Shown here: piece by piece, positions 8,572 to 15,036 of the stretch
Layout of the letters: every line of letters starts with the position of its first letter
How positions within the stretch are numbered: position 1 is the first letter of the stretch
NCBI GenBank assembly: GCA_035544635.1
Contig: DATKDQ010000392.1
Location: 1-15,316 of the forward strand
Length of the DNA: 15,316 nt
Origin: DATAFT01 sp035544635
GTDB taxonomy: Bacteria > Acidobacteriota > Thermoanaerobaculia > Multivoradales > Multivoraceae
Direction of reading: 5' to 3'
The notes under the pieces: model-generated
Told to the model about the DNA's origin: nothing
Databases searched by the model: none
Seen by the model: the letters and a program-made list of their open reading frames with translations, nothing else
Position numbers and translations under genes: made by a program

Positions 8572-9552
8572 CTATCGGGCGGGCGTGGTCTCGGCCGCCG
8601 CCACCGAATGCGTGGCCTCGAGCCAACGCTCCGCGTCCATGGCGGCCGCGCAGCCGGTACCGGCGGCAGTCACCGCCTGGCGGTAGTTGGGGTCCATCAC
8701 GTCGCCGGCCGCGAACACGCCATCGACGCTGGTGCGAGTGGAGGGGTGGCGCACCTTCAGGTAGCCCACCGCGTCCATCTCGAGCTGCCCCCGGAAAAGG
8801 TCGGTGTTGGGTCGATGCCCGATGGCGATGAAGACACCCTGCGTGACATGTCGCCGGCGGGAGCCGTTCGTGGTGTCACGCAGGACGACCGCCTCGACTC
8901 CACTCTCGGGAGTGCCGACGATCTCGTCGACCTCGGAGTTCCACGCCCAGTCGATGCGTGGATGGGCGAACGCGCGATCCTGCATGATCTTCGATGCGCG
9001 TAGCTCGTCGCGGCGATGCACGACCGTCACCTTGGTGGCGAACTTGGTGAGGAAGAGCGCCTCTTCCATGGCGGTGTCGCCACCGCCGACCACGACCAGA
9101 TCCTTGCCGCGGAAGAAGAAGCCGTCGCAGGTGGCACAGGCCGAGACGCCGTGGCCCATGAGTGTCCGCTCGGACTCGAGGCCGAGCACCTTCGCGGTGG
9201 CTCCGGTCGCGACGATCAGACTGTCGCAGCTGTAGATCTTGCCTCGGTCACTGCCCACCAGGAAGGGCCGCCGCGCGAGGATCACCTCGAGCGCGGTCTC
9301 GAAGCGGCACTCGGCGCCGAAGCGCTGCGCCTGCTGCCGCATCTTCTCGACCAGCTCCGGCCCCATGATGCCGGCCTCGAACCCGGGAAAGTTCTCGACG
9401 TCGGTGGTGATGGTGAGCTGACCACCGGGCTGAGTGCCTTCGAGGACCAAGGGCGCCAGGTCGGCGCGGGCCGCGTAGAGAGCCGCCGTGAGCCCCGCCG
9501 GCCCGGACCCGATGATAAGAAGCGTGTGGTGTTCCTCGCGGGATTCGCTCAT
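8572..9552 (-). CDS. trxB: Thioredoxin-disulfide reductase
   Basis: 326 residues, the normal size for the low-molecular-weight bacterial enzyme. It uses NADPH and FAD to reduce thioredoxin in the cytoplasm. Seen in order: FAD-binding GSGPAG (15-20), PGGQLTITTDVENFPGF (42-58), redox CATC with Cys139 and Cys142 followed by DG, NADPH-binding GGGDTAMEEA (156-165), the NADPH-selective HRRDELRASK (179-188), and the C-terminal AAGD motif with FAD contact (281-284). The frame is open to 9609, but the ATG at 9552 has a GGAG site five bases upstream and fits the family N-terminus. A TATACT -10 candidate at 9601-9606 would give a leader of about 40 nt. It is divergent from the ferritin gene, suggesting shared redox or iron-responsive control, which is inference. 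Confidence 0.95.
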   Translation of the reverse strand: MSESREEHHTLLIIGSGPAGLTAALYAARADLAPLVLEGTQPGGQLTITTDVENFPGFEAGIMGPELVEKMRQQAQRFGAECRFETALEVILARRPFLVGSDRGKIYSCDSLIVATGATAKVLGLESERTLMGHGVSACATCDGFFFRGKDLVVVGGGDTAMEEALFLTKFATKVTVVHRRDELRASKIMQDRAFAHPRIDWAWNSEVDEIVGTPESGVEAVVLRDTTNGSRRRHVTQGVFIAIGHRPNTDLFRGQLEMDAVGYLKVRHPSTRTSVDGVFAAGDVMDPNYRQAVTAAGTGCAAAMDAERWLEATHSVAAAETTPAR

Positions 9553-9573
9553 GACCGCTCCGTTGGGAGCCGC

Positions 9574-9589
9574 GGCGCCGAACGGCGCC
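9574..9589. promoter_or_regulatory. Perfect palindrome in the trxB leader
   Basis: Arms GGCGCCG and CGGCGCC separated by AA, lying between the trxB start codon (9552) and its candidate -10 (9601-9606). It could be an operator or a leader hairpin. The arms resemble the second hairpin of the tandem unit at 10311-10467 (GCGCCG-AGGA-CGGCGC). GC-rich palindromes arise easily at this base composition. Confidence 0.35.
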
Positions 9590-9600
9590 GAGGCGCGGGG

Positions 9601-9606
9601 AGTATA
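9601..9606 (-). promoter_or_regulatory. Candidate -10 element for trxB
   Basis: TATACT on the minus strand, 48 bases before the trxB ATG at 9552, one of the few AT-rich hexamers in this spacer. No recognisable -35 at the expected distance, so either the -35 is weak or an activator is needed. Confidence 0.4.
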
Positions 9607-9719
9607 CACGCGCCGCCGACCGCTGCCGGCGATCTGCCTCTCCGCGGGCCCGCGCTGGCACCCGGTGCTCGCGCCCGGGGTGAGATCGCCAGAGGTGCGA
9701 GCTGCTCGCAGGCTTGCCA

Positions 9720-9755
9720 GCGACGCCGCCTGGAAGGTAAGTTCGGCAGCGTCGC
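9720..9755. promoter_or_regulatory. Interrupted dyad upstream of the ferritin gene
   Basis: Seven-base arms GCGACGC (9720-9726) and GCGTCGC (9749-9755) flank 22 bases, ending 13 bases before the ferritin ribosome site. It could be a regulator-binding dyad or a leader hairpin. No Fur-box sequence is recognisable. Confidence 0.25.
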
Positions 9756-9779
9756 CAGAGAGAGGAACGGAGGAACTGC

Positions 9780-10310
9780 ATGGCCAAGCGGCGCGCGGAC
9801 GACAGCGGGATGTTTGCCAGCGCGAAACTGATCGACGCGTTCAATCGTCAGGTCGGCAACGAGATGCTGGCGTCGCTCCAGTATGTGAGCATCGCCTCGT
9901 ACCTCTCGGTGCAGAACCTTCCAGAGCTCGCGCGCACCTTCTACGCACAAGGTGACGAGGAGCGTGAGCATGCCATGCGCTTCGTGCGCTTCATCGTCGA
10001 CGTCGGTGGTCAGGTGCGGCTGCCGGCGGTCCCGGCGCCCAAGAGCGACTTCCGGTCGGCGGAGCAGTGCGTAAGCCTGGCGCTGGAGGCGGAGAAGGAG
10101 GTAACGCGCCAGATCAACGATCTCGTCGCCCTGGCCCGCGACGAGTCGAACACTCTCGCCCTGCGCTTTCTCGACTACTTCGTGACCGAGCAGCTCGAGG
10201 AGGTCAACAAGATGACCGCGCTGCTCGCGCTGCTGCGCCGCGCCGGCGAGGACGGCCTGCTCTACGTCGAGGACTACCTGTCGCGTCGCGGCGTCGACGT
10301 TTCCAGCTAG
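9780..10310 (+). CDS. Bacterial ferritin (FtnA-type iron storage protein)
   Basis: 176 residues, the usual ferritin length. It forms a 24-subunit shell that oxidises Fe(II) and stores it as ferric mineral. Ferroxidase residues can be placed against E. coli FtnA: Glu28 in NEMLASLQY, Glu61 and His64 in EEREHAMRF, Glu105 in EAEKEVT, Gln138 and Glu141 in TEQLEEV. Four long helices and a short C-terminal one are apparent. It lacks the haem-ligand context of bacterioferritin, so the non-haem class is favoured. The ATG has a strong GGAGG site at 9769-9773. The stop TAG at 10308-10310 directly abuts a duplicated hairpin unit, and the GCTAG containing it recurs on the other side of the first hairpin. 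It is divergent from trxB. Confidence 0.94.
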   Translation: MAKRRADDSGMFASAKLIDAFNRQVGNEMLASLQYVSIASYLSVQNLPELARTFYAQGDEEREHAMRFVRFIVDVGGQVRLPAVPAPKSDFRSAEQCVSLALEAEKEVTRQINDLVALARDESNTLALRFLDYFVTEQLEEVNKMTALLALLRRAGEDGLLYVEDYLSRRGVDVSS

Positions 10311-10388
10311 CCTCCGGAACGTGCTGGTAGCACGTTCCTCCGGCTAGTCGCTGTTTGGCGCCGAGGACGGCGCTGGCGCTTCGCGCCG
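10311..10388. repeat. Tandem hairpin unit, copy 1 (78 bp)
   Basis: First of two adjacent near-identical units filling the gap between convergent genes. It contains three hairpins: a perfect 10 bp stem GGAACGTGCT / AGCACGTTCC with loop GGT (10316-10338, site B); GCGCCG-AGGA-CGGCGC (10358-10373); and GGCGC-TTC-GCGCC (10375-10387). It starts immediately after the ferritin stop codon. No T tract follows any stem. Confidence 0.9.
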
Positions 10389-10467
10389 CCTCCGGAAGGT
10401 GCTCGATAGCACGTTCCTCCGGCTAGTCGCTGTTTGGCGCCGAGGACGGCGCTGGCGCTTCGCGCCG
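10389..10467. repeat. Tandem hairpin unit, copy 2 (79 bp)
   Basis: Direct duplicate of 10311-10388. It is identical except in the first hairpin (10394-10417, site C), where the left arm reads GGAAGGTGCT and the loop CGAT instead of GGAACGTGCT and GGT, leaving one mismatched pair against the unchanged right arm AGCACGTTCC and adding one base. From the right arm onward the two copies are identical for 60 bases. It ends six bases before the stop codon of the ASADH-like gene on the other strand. Confidence 0.9.
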
Positions 10468-10473
10468 CGCCTC

Positions 10474-11430
10474 TCACCGGCCGTCGAGCAGGCGGCGCGC
10501 GATCTCCATGGCGTTGGAAGCACCGCCGCGCGTGAGGTTGTCGAGCGCAGCCCACAGCCAGAATCCTCCGGGTCGCCCGGGCGCGGATCTGACCTCTCCC
10601 ACCAGGACCCGGTCGCCGGCGGCGGCTCCGACCGGGCCGACGGACTCCGGTGTCTCGGCCAACTCCACTCGCTCGTCGCCGGCGAGAGCAGAGGTCACGT
10701 CCGCGACCTCGACGGAGGGACCAAGCTGCACGAAGACCGAGAGTGAGAGGCCGTGGAAGACTCCGGCCTGCAGGCTGTGCGCCGCGATTCGCGGCGCGCC
10801 ATGTAGGAGTGCGCCCAGTTGCTCGACTACCGCCGCCGCCTCGTCGGGAGGCCCCGGCAGGACGTTGAACGCCACTTGGTGCGGGAACCGCTCGCCACCG
10901 AACGGCGTCTTGAATTCCAGCAGCGCTCGCGTCTGCTCGAACAGCTCCCCGAGCGCACCCTGGTCGTACATCGAAGCGGGGCGCAGCAGAGTAGCCACCA
11001 CCTGCTCGAGGCCATGCTCCTCGAGCGGCTGGAGCAGATGAGCGAGACCGACCACCGCCGGATGCGGGCTCACCAGCAGCTCGCCGCGGCGTACGCCGTC
11101 GGGCGACCCCGCCACCACCGGGCGTCCACCCAGCACCGAGACCATGGGGGCGATGACGATCGCGCCGAGCCGCTCGGGGACCGGCTCGAGGAAGGCGAGC
11201 TCCTCGGTGCGTGCATCGCAGACGAAGAGCAGATCCAGCGACTCCAGCTCCTCGCGGTCGACGCGCTGCACCATGGCGACGGCGCCACCCACCTCGGTCA
11301 GTGTGCCGATGCCTCCCTCGCGCCGACTGTAGAGCAGCACCTCGCGCCACAGCTCGCGACGCTCCTCGAGCTGATCGCGCAACTCCTGGCCGACGAGGCC
11401 GGCGGGCTCGAGAATCCCGATGCGGGTCAT
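10474..11430 (-). CDS. Aspartate-semialdehyde dehydrogenase-like protein lacking catalytic residues (Usg-like)
   Basis: 318 residues. The fold family is recognisable from the N-terminal Rossmann start MTRIGILEPAGLVGQELRDQL, from VVAGSPDGVRRGELLVSPHPA, and from the C-terminal ALDNLTRGGASNAMEIA (compare DNLRKGAA-N-VQIA in ASADH). Where ASADH has Asn-Pro-Asn-Cys, this protein reads SPHP (121-124), with Pro at the cysteine position. The only cysteine is Cys71, in a different strand. The substrate Arg and acid/base His of VRVPVF-GHS align with Gln221 and Leu228 (LQAGVFHGLS). It is therefore probably not an active ASADH and resembles the Usg paralogues of unknown role. The start overlaps the pssA stop (ATGA), with an AGGAGG site ten bases upstream. 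A diverged enzyme with a different chemistry is possible. Confidence 0.8.
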   Translation of the reverse strand: MTRIGILEPAGLVGQELRDQLEERRELWREVLLYSRREGGIGTLTEVGGAVAMVQRVDREELESLDLLFVCDARTEELAFLEPVPERLGAIVIAPMVSVLGGRPVVAGSPDGVRRGELLVSPHPAVVGLAHLLQPLEEHGLEQVVATLLRPASMYDQGALGELFEQTRALLEFKTPFGGERFPHQVAFNVLPGPPDEAAAVVEQLGALLHGAPRIAAHSLQAGVFHGLSLSVFVQLGPSVEVADVTSALAGDERVELAETPESVGPVGAAAGDRVLVGEVRSAPGRPGGFWLWAALDNLTRGGASNAMEIARRLLDGR

Positions 11431-12275
11431 GGTCCCGACCCCTCCTGGCCCGGCTCCGCATCGGGCCGGTCGGCCCGGTGCCGCAGCTTGCCGTGCAGCC
11501 AGAGCCCGGGGCCGCTGGCGGCGTAGAGCGCCGCCGCCGAGACCAGGAACGCCCGCGGATTGTAGGCGGCGAGCAGCAGGACGGCCGCGATCGGCAGCAC
11601 GACGCGATAGGACCAGCCGCGCCGGAGGTCGAGCTGCTTGAAGGCGGGATAGCGGAAGGTCGACACCATGAGCAGCGCGAGCGCGAGCAGCACGCCGAGC
11701 AGAACCAGGTTCAGCCACGGCTTCCAGTCGGCGCTGGGCACGACGAAGAGCAGGGACGCCACGCCCCCCGCCGCCGCGGGGGTGGGCAGACCCACGAAGT
11801 AGCGCCCGTCGAGCTTGCGGGTCTGCACGTTGAAGCGGGCGAGGCGCGTCGCTGAGCACACCAGGAAGAAGAGGGGAGCGAGCCATCCGACACGGCCGAG
11901 CTCGGCGAGCCCCCACAGGTACGAGAGGAGCGCCGGAGCCATACCGAAGGTGACGAGGTCGGCGAGCGAGTCGTACTCCCTGCCGAAGTCGCTCTCCGTG
12001 CCGGTCATCCGCGCAATCCGCCCATCGAGGCTGTCGAGGACCGCCGCGGCGAAGATCAAGGACGCGGCGAGGCCGAAGCGCCCCCGGAGGCCGACCACCA
12101 CGGCGTAGAAGCCGAGCAACATATTGGCCACCGTGAACAGACTGGGCAGGAGGTAGGCGCGCCGCCGGGCGTCGACGCGCCGGCGCCGGGTGCCGAACAC
12201 GCGCCGCGGCGTGACCTCGGGACCGCCAGCCCCGCCGGTGGCGCTGCCGCGGTCCTCCACCGTTCCCCTAGGCAT
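11427..12275 (-). CDS. pssA: CDP-diacylglycerol-serine O-phosphatidyltransferase (phosphatidylserine synthase)
   Basis: 282 residues. It makes phosphatidylserine from CDP-diacylglycerol and serine at the inner membrane, the substrate for Psd encoded just upstream. The complete CDP-alcohol phosphotransferase motif is present: Asp84-Gly85-x2-Ala88-Arg89-x8-Gly98-x3-Asp102-x3-Asp106 (DGRIAR...GREYDSLAD). About eight hydrophobic helices follow. The segment SLFTVANMLLGFYAVVV and the later VSTFRYPAFKQLDLRR are typical of the Gram-positive-type (integral membrane) PssA rather than the phospholipase-D-like E. coli PssA. A roughly 40-residue basic, Arg-rich N-terminus precedes the first helix. The ATG at 12275 overlaps the end of psd by eight bases (ATGCCTAG), and the TGA overlaps the start of the next gene by four (ATGA), so translation is probably coupled along the operon. 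Confidence 0.93.
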   Translation of the reverse strand: MPRGTVEDRGSATGGAGGPEVTPRRVFGTRRRRVDARRRAYLLPSLFTVANMLLGFYAVVVGLRGRFGLAASLIFAAAVLDSLDGRIARMTGTESDFGREYDSLADLVTFGMAPALLSYLWGLAELGRVGWLAPLFFLVCSATRLARFNVQTRKLDGRYFVGLPTPAAAGGVASLLFVVPSADWKPWLNLVLLGVLLALALLMVSTFRYPAFKQLDLRRGWSYRVVLPIAAVLLLAAYNPRAFLVSAAALYAASGPGLWLHGKLRHRADRPDAEPGQEGSGP

Positions 12276-12924
12276 GGCGTGGTGGGCCCTCGACGCGGAC
12301 CGGACGCGCCACCGGAGTGGAGCCGCCTCGCAGTCGCTCGCCCGGACGCACCAGCACCTCGTAGCGCCGCGGCACCAAGAGGTCGACGCGCGAGCCGAAC
12401 TTGATCAGACCGAGCGTCTCGCCGCGCGCCACCTGCCGGCCGGGGTGGAAGTAGCAAACGACGCGCCGCGCCAGGAGCCCCGCGATCTGCCGCACGCCGA
12501 CGCGGTCGCCGTGCTCGTCCTCGAGCACCGTCAGCCGGCCGGCGTTGACCTCTCCGGCGTCGTGGCGGAACGCGGCGACGCGCCGGCCCGGGCTCGCCAT
12601 GCAGTGCACGACGCGGCCGCTGATCGGCGCGCGCTGGAGGTGGACGTCGAACACCGAGAGAAACGTGACGATGCGCTGGAGCGGCTCGGGAGCCACCGCG
12701 GGATCCTCGGCGGGCTCGACGCGCAGAACCTTGCCCCAGGCCGCCGCCAGCACGAGGTCGTCCGGGCCCTCGAAGCGTGAGACCGGGTCGCGAAAGAAGA
12801 GCAGCAGAAGGACGGTGAGCATCGAGCTGGCTGCCGCCGCCGTCGGCATGCCGAGCACGAACAGGACGATCGCCGCCGCCGCCGGCGGCAGGACGAAGGG
12901 CCAGGCCTCCCTGGCGAATCCCAT
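12268..12924 (-). CDS. psd: Phosphatidylserine decarboxylase, short type
   Basis: 218 residues. The pyruvoyl-dependent enzyme converts phosphatidylserine to phosphatidylethanolamine. Typical short-Psd features: MGFAREAWPFVLPP opening, an N-terminal hydrophobic segment (11-44), FFRDP (43-47), FLSVFDVHLQRAPISG with His95 (88-103), and the self-cleavage site IKFGSRVDLLVP, cut between Gly177 and Ser178. Odd: the family motif PADG before strand KV reads AAWG here (Trp63), losing the Asp that forms the charge-relay set with His and Ser in studied Psd enzymes. The ATG at 12924 fits the family N-terminus but has no clear ribosome site; a GTG at 12945 is an alternative that adds seven residues. It lies 50 bp after the ydcH-like gene and overlaps pssA by eight bases. 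Confidence 0.88.
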   Translation of the reverse strand: MGFAREAWPFVLPPAAAAIVLFVLGMPTAAAASSMLTVLLLLFFRDPVSRFEGPDDLVLAAAWGKVLRVEPAEDPAVAPEPLQRIVTFLSVFDVHLQRAPISGRVVHCMASPGRRVAAFRHDAGEVNAGRLTVLEDEHGDRVGVRQIAGLLARRVVCYFHPGRQVARGETLGLIKFGSRVDLLVPRRYEVLVRPGERLRGGSTPVARPVRVEGPPRHA

Positions 12925-12974
12925 ACGCGGCGTTCGGAGAGCCACGCCCTCGATGCGGCGCGGGGAGCTCGCGC

Positions 12975-13211
12975 TCAGGCCGACACCCGACCTCCGTCCA
13001 GCCGGCTCCGGATCATCTCCTCCATACGGTCCTTGAGGTGCAGCTTCTGGATCTTCAGCGCCTTCAGCTCGATCTCGTCCTGTGCCGAGGTGGAATGGCA
13101 TCGAACCAGCTCGTCCAGCCGCCGCTCGCGATCCTGATGCTCCTCGTACAAGCGGCGGAACTCGTCGTCCGAATGAATGAGCTCCTCTCTCACCTCGTCA
13201 TGCTTCTGCAT
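12975..13211 (-). CDS. YdcH/DUF465 family small coiled-coil protein
   Basis: 78 residues, highly charged and helical throughout. The pattern DEFRRLYEEHQDRERRLDEL, then EIELKALKIQKLHLKDRMEEMI, is that of YdcH/DUF465 proteins: two antiparallel helices with an (E/D)-E-x2-LK-x2-K-x2-LKD signature. No molecular function is established for the family. The ATG at 13211 is supported by AAAGGAG on the minus strand (13216-13222), four bases away. It is the first gene of the psd-pssA-ASADH-like operon, with 50 bp between its stop and the psd start. Confidence 0.85.
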   Translation of the reverse strand: MQKHDEVREELIHSDDEFRRLYEEHQDRERRLDELVRCHSTSAQDEIELKALKIQKLHLKDRMEEMIRSRLDGGRVSA

Positions 13212-13349
13212 GCCGCTCCTTTCGTGGATATGGGTTGGCCGGCCGCATGAGGCGCCGAAGGGATGCTCGCCGCGAACCCGCGGACAGCCGCGCCCGGCTC
13301 ACCTCACCCAGGCTCCGGCGCGGCGCTTCCGCGGCGGGAGAGCGGTGCT

Positions 13350-13374
13350 CCCGGAGGCTAACACCGGGCTTTTT
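13350..13374 (+). terminator. Terminator-like hairpin with T tract on the plus strand
   Basis: Stem CCCGG / CCGGG with a nine-base loop, followed by CTTTTT. This is the only stem with a T tract in the window. It reads on the plus strand just beyond the end of the minus-strand kinase gene, although no plus-strand gene precedes it within 3 kb. The short stem makes it tentative. Confidence 0.3.
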
Positions 13375-13379
13375 GCAGA

Positions 13380-15026
13380 TCAAGGAAGGCCGCTCACGGC
13401 ACGCGCCCGCGGCGTGGCCAGGCCGGCCAGTGCGGAGAGCAGCTCGGCCTCGCCAACGGGCTTCACCAGGTGGGCGTAGAAGCCCGCCTGGGCGGTGCGG
13501 TCGCGATCCTGGCGCTGCCCCCACCCGGAGAGCGCGATCAGCACCACATCCCGGCCCCAAGGCTCTTGCCGGATGCGCTTGGCGGTCTCGTAGCCGTTGA
13601 GGCGCGGCATCGCGAGATCGAGCAGGATGACGTCGGGGCGCTCCGCGGCCGCCACGGCCAACGCCTCCTCGCCGTCGTGCGCGGTGTGGACCTCCTGGCC
13701 CGCGAGCCGCAGCAGGAGCGCGATCAGCCCGGCCGCATCCTGGTTGTCGTCGACCACCAGGATGCGGCGGCTCGGCACGACGTGCTGGCTCCTCTCGGCA
13801 CGGTCTCCGGCGGTCGGAGCCGGCGCCCGCTCCTCGGCCAGGAGCGCGAGCCGGATCGTGATCTCGGCGCCCTGGCCGGGGCCCGCGCTGACCGCCGTCA
13901 CCTCGCCGCCGTGCATCTCGACGATCCTCCGCACCAGCGCCAGGCCGATCCCGAGCCCGCCGTGGGTGCGCTCGAGCGGGTGATCGACCTGGGTCAACAG
14001 ATCGAAGACCTTCGACAACATGTCCTCCGGGATTCCGATCCCGTTGTCGCTCACCGCGATCACGGCGTGGCCGTCCTCGGAGTAGAGCCGCACCCGGATA
14101 CCGCCCTTCTCCGGCGTGTACTTGGCAGCGTTGTTGAGTAGGTTCCCGACCACCTGCGCCAGGCGCGCCGCATCGCCTCTGACCTGGAGGGCGCGCCGTG
14201 GCAGCTGGACCGACAGCGACTGGCCCCGCCCATCGATCAGCGGCCGCGCGGTCTCGACGGCGCTCGCGATCACGGCCGTCAGATCGACCGGCTCGCGCTG
14301 CAACGTGATCAGACCGCGGGTGATGCGGGACACGTCCATCAGGTCGTCGATCAGGCGGACCAGCTGCTCCACCTGACGGTCGATGACCTCCCGCGTGCAC
14401 GCGCGCTGCTCTTCGGGCAGCTCCTTGATCCGCATCAGCTGCACCGCGGTTCGGATCGGCGCCAGCGGGTTCCGTAGCTCGTGGGCGAGGATGGCGAGGA
14501 ACTCGTCCTTGCGCTGGTCGGCCTGGCGCAGCGCCTCTTCGCTCTGCCGCAACCGCGCCGCGGACGCTTCGAGCTCGGCGGTGCGCTCGAGCACTCGACT
14601 CTCGAGCTCGCTGTTGAGGCGCTGGAGCTGCTGCGTCTTGCGGAAGAGCTCCGCGAACACGGCGACCTTGGCGCGCAGGATCTCCGGGACGATCGGCACG
14701 CGAATGTAGTCGACCGCGCCGAGCTCGTAGCCCCGTAGACGGTCGAGCTCGGTGAGATGGACCGCGGAGACGAAGAGAATGGCGGTCTTCTGGTAGCGCG
14801 GATGCTGACGGATCATGGCGGCGAGCTCGAAACCGTCGAGCTCCGGCATGCAGACGTCCACCAGCACCACGGCGATCTCGTTCTTGAGCAGGTGCTCCAG
14901 CGCCTCCCGAGCCGAGCCGGCCATGATTAGGTTCTCTCCCAGCTCCTCCAGGATCGCCCGGTAGCTCAGGAGCTTGGCCGGCTGATCGTCGACCAGGAGG
15001 ATGTTGACCCGATCGCTCTCGGTCAT
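13380..15026 (-). CDS. Hybrid histidine kinase, REC-HisKA-HATPase-REC
   Basis: 548 residues, no membrane segment, so cytoplasmic. N-terminal receiver (about 7-125): acidic Asp13-Asp14, phospho-acceptor Asp57 in VLVDVCMPELDG, Ser87, but Val110 where the conserved Lys is expected (DYIRVP). A coiled linker (130-172) leads to HisKA with the phospho-His182 in AHELRNPLAPI. The ATPase domain has the N-box NNAAKY (298-303), G1 DNGIGIP (327-333) and G2 GGLGIGLALV (356-365). The C-terminal receiver (420-540) is canonical: Asp426-Asp427, Asp470 in LLDLAMPRLNG, Ser500, Lys522 in LVKPV. The start ATG has a GAGG site eight bases away that overlaps the stop of the upstream receiver gene, so the two are coupled. 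No DNA-binding or output domain; signal and target are unknown. Confidence 0.93.
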   Translation of the reverse strand: MTESDRVNILLVDDQPAKLLSYRAILEELGENLIMAGSAREALEHLLKNEIAVVLVDVCMPELDGFELAAMIRQHPRYQKTAILFVSAVHLTELDRLRGYELGAVDYIRVPIVPEILRAKVAVFAELFRKTQQLQRLNSELESRVLERTAELEASAARLRQSEEALRQADQRKDEFLAILAHELRNPLAPIRTAVQLMRIKELPEEQRACTREVIDRQVEQLVRLIDDLMDVSRITRGLITLQREPVDLTAVIASAVETARPLIDGRGQSLSVQLPRRALQVRGDAARLAQVVGNLLNNAAKYTPEKGGIRVRLYSEDGHAVIAVSDNGIGIPEDMLSKVFDLLTQVDHPLERTHGGLGIGLALVRRIVEMHGGEVTAVSAGPGQGAEITIRLALLAEERAPAPTAGDRAERSQHVVPSRRILVVDDNQDAAGLIALLLRLAGQEVHTAHDGEEALAVAAAERPDVILLDLAMPRLNGYETAKRIRQEPWGRDVVLIALSGWGQRQDRDRTAQAGFYAHLVKPVGEAELLSALAGLATPRARAVSGLP

Positions 15027-15036
15027 CGACGTTGCC

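Noticed and set aside
10311..10467. CRISPR array
   Set aside because: There are only two head-to-tail units with no variable spacers between them, and no cas genes are present. It is a simple tandem duplication.
13212..13379. Possible small gene in the 168 bp gap upstream of the ydcH-like gene
   Set aside because: No frame with a start, ribosome site and plausible protein was found. Only the T-tract hairpin and GC-rich spacer are visible.
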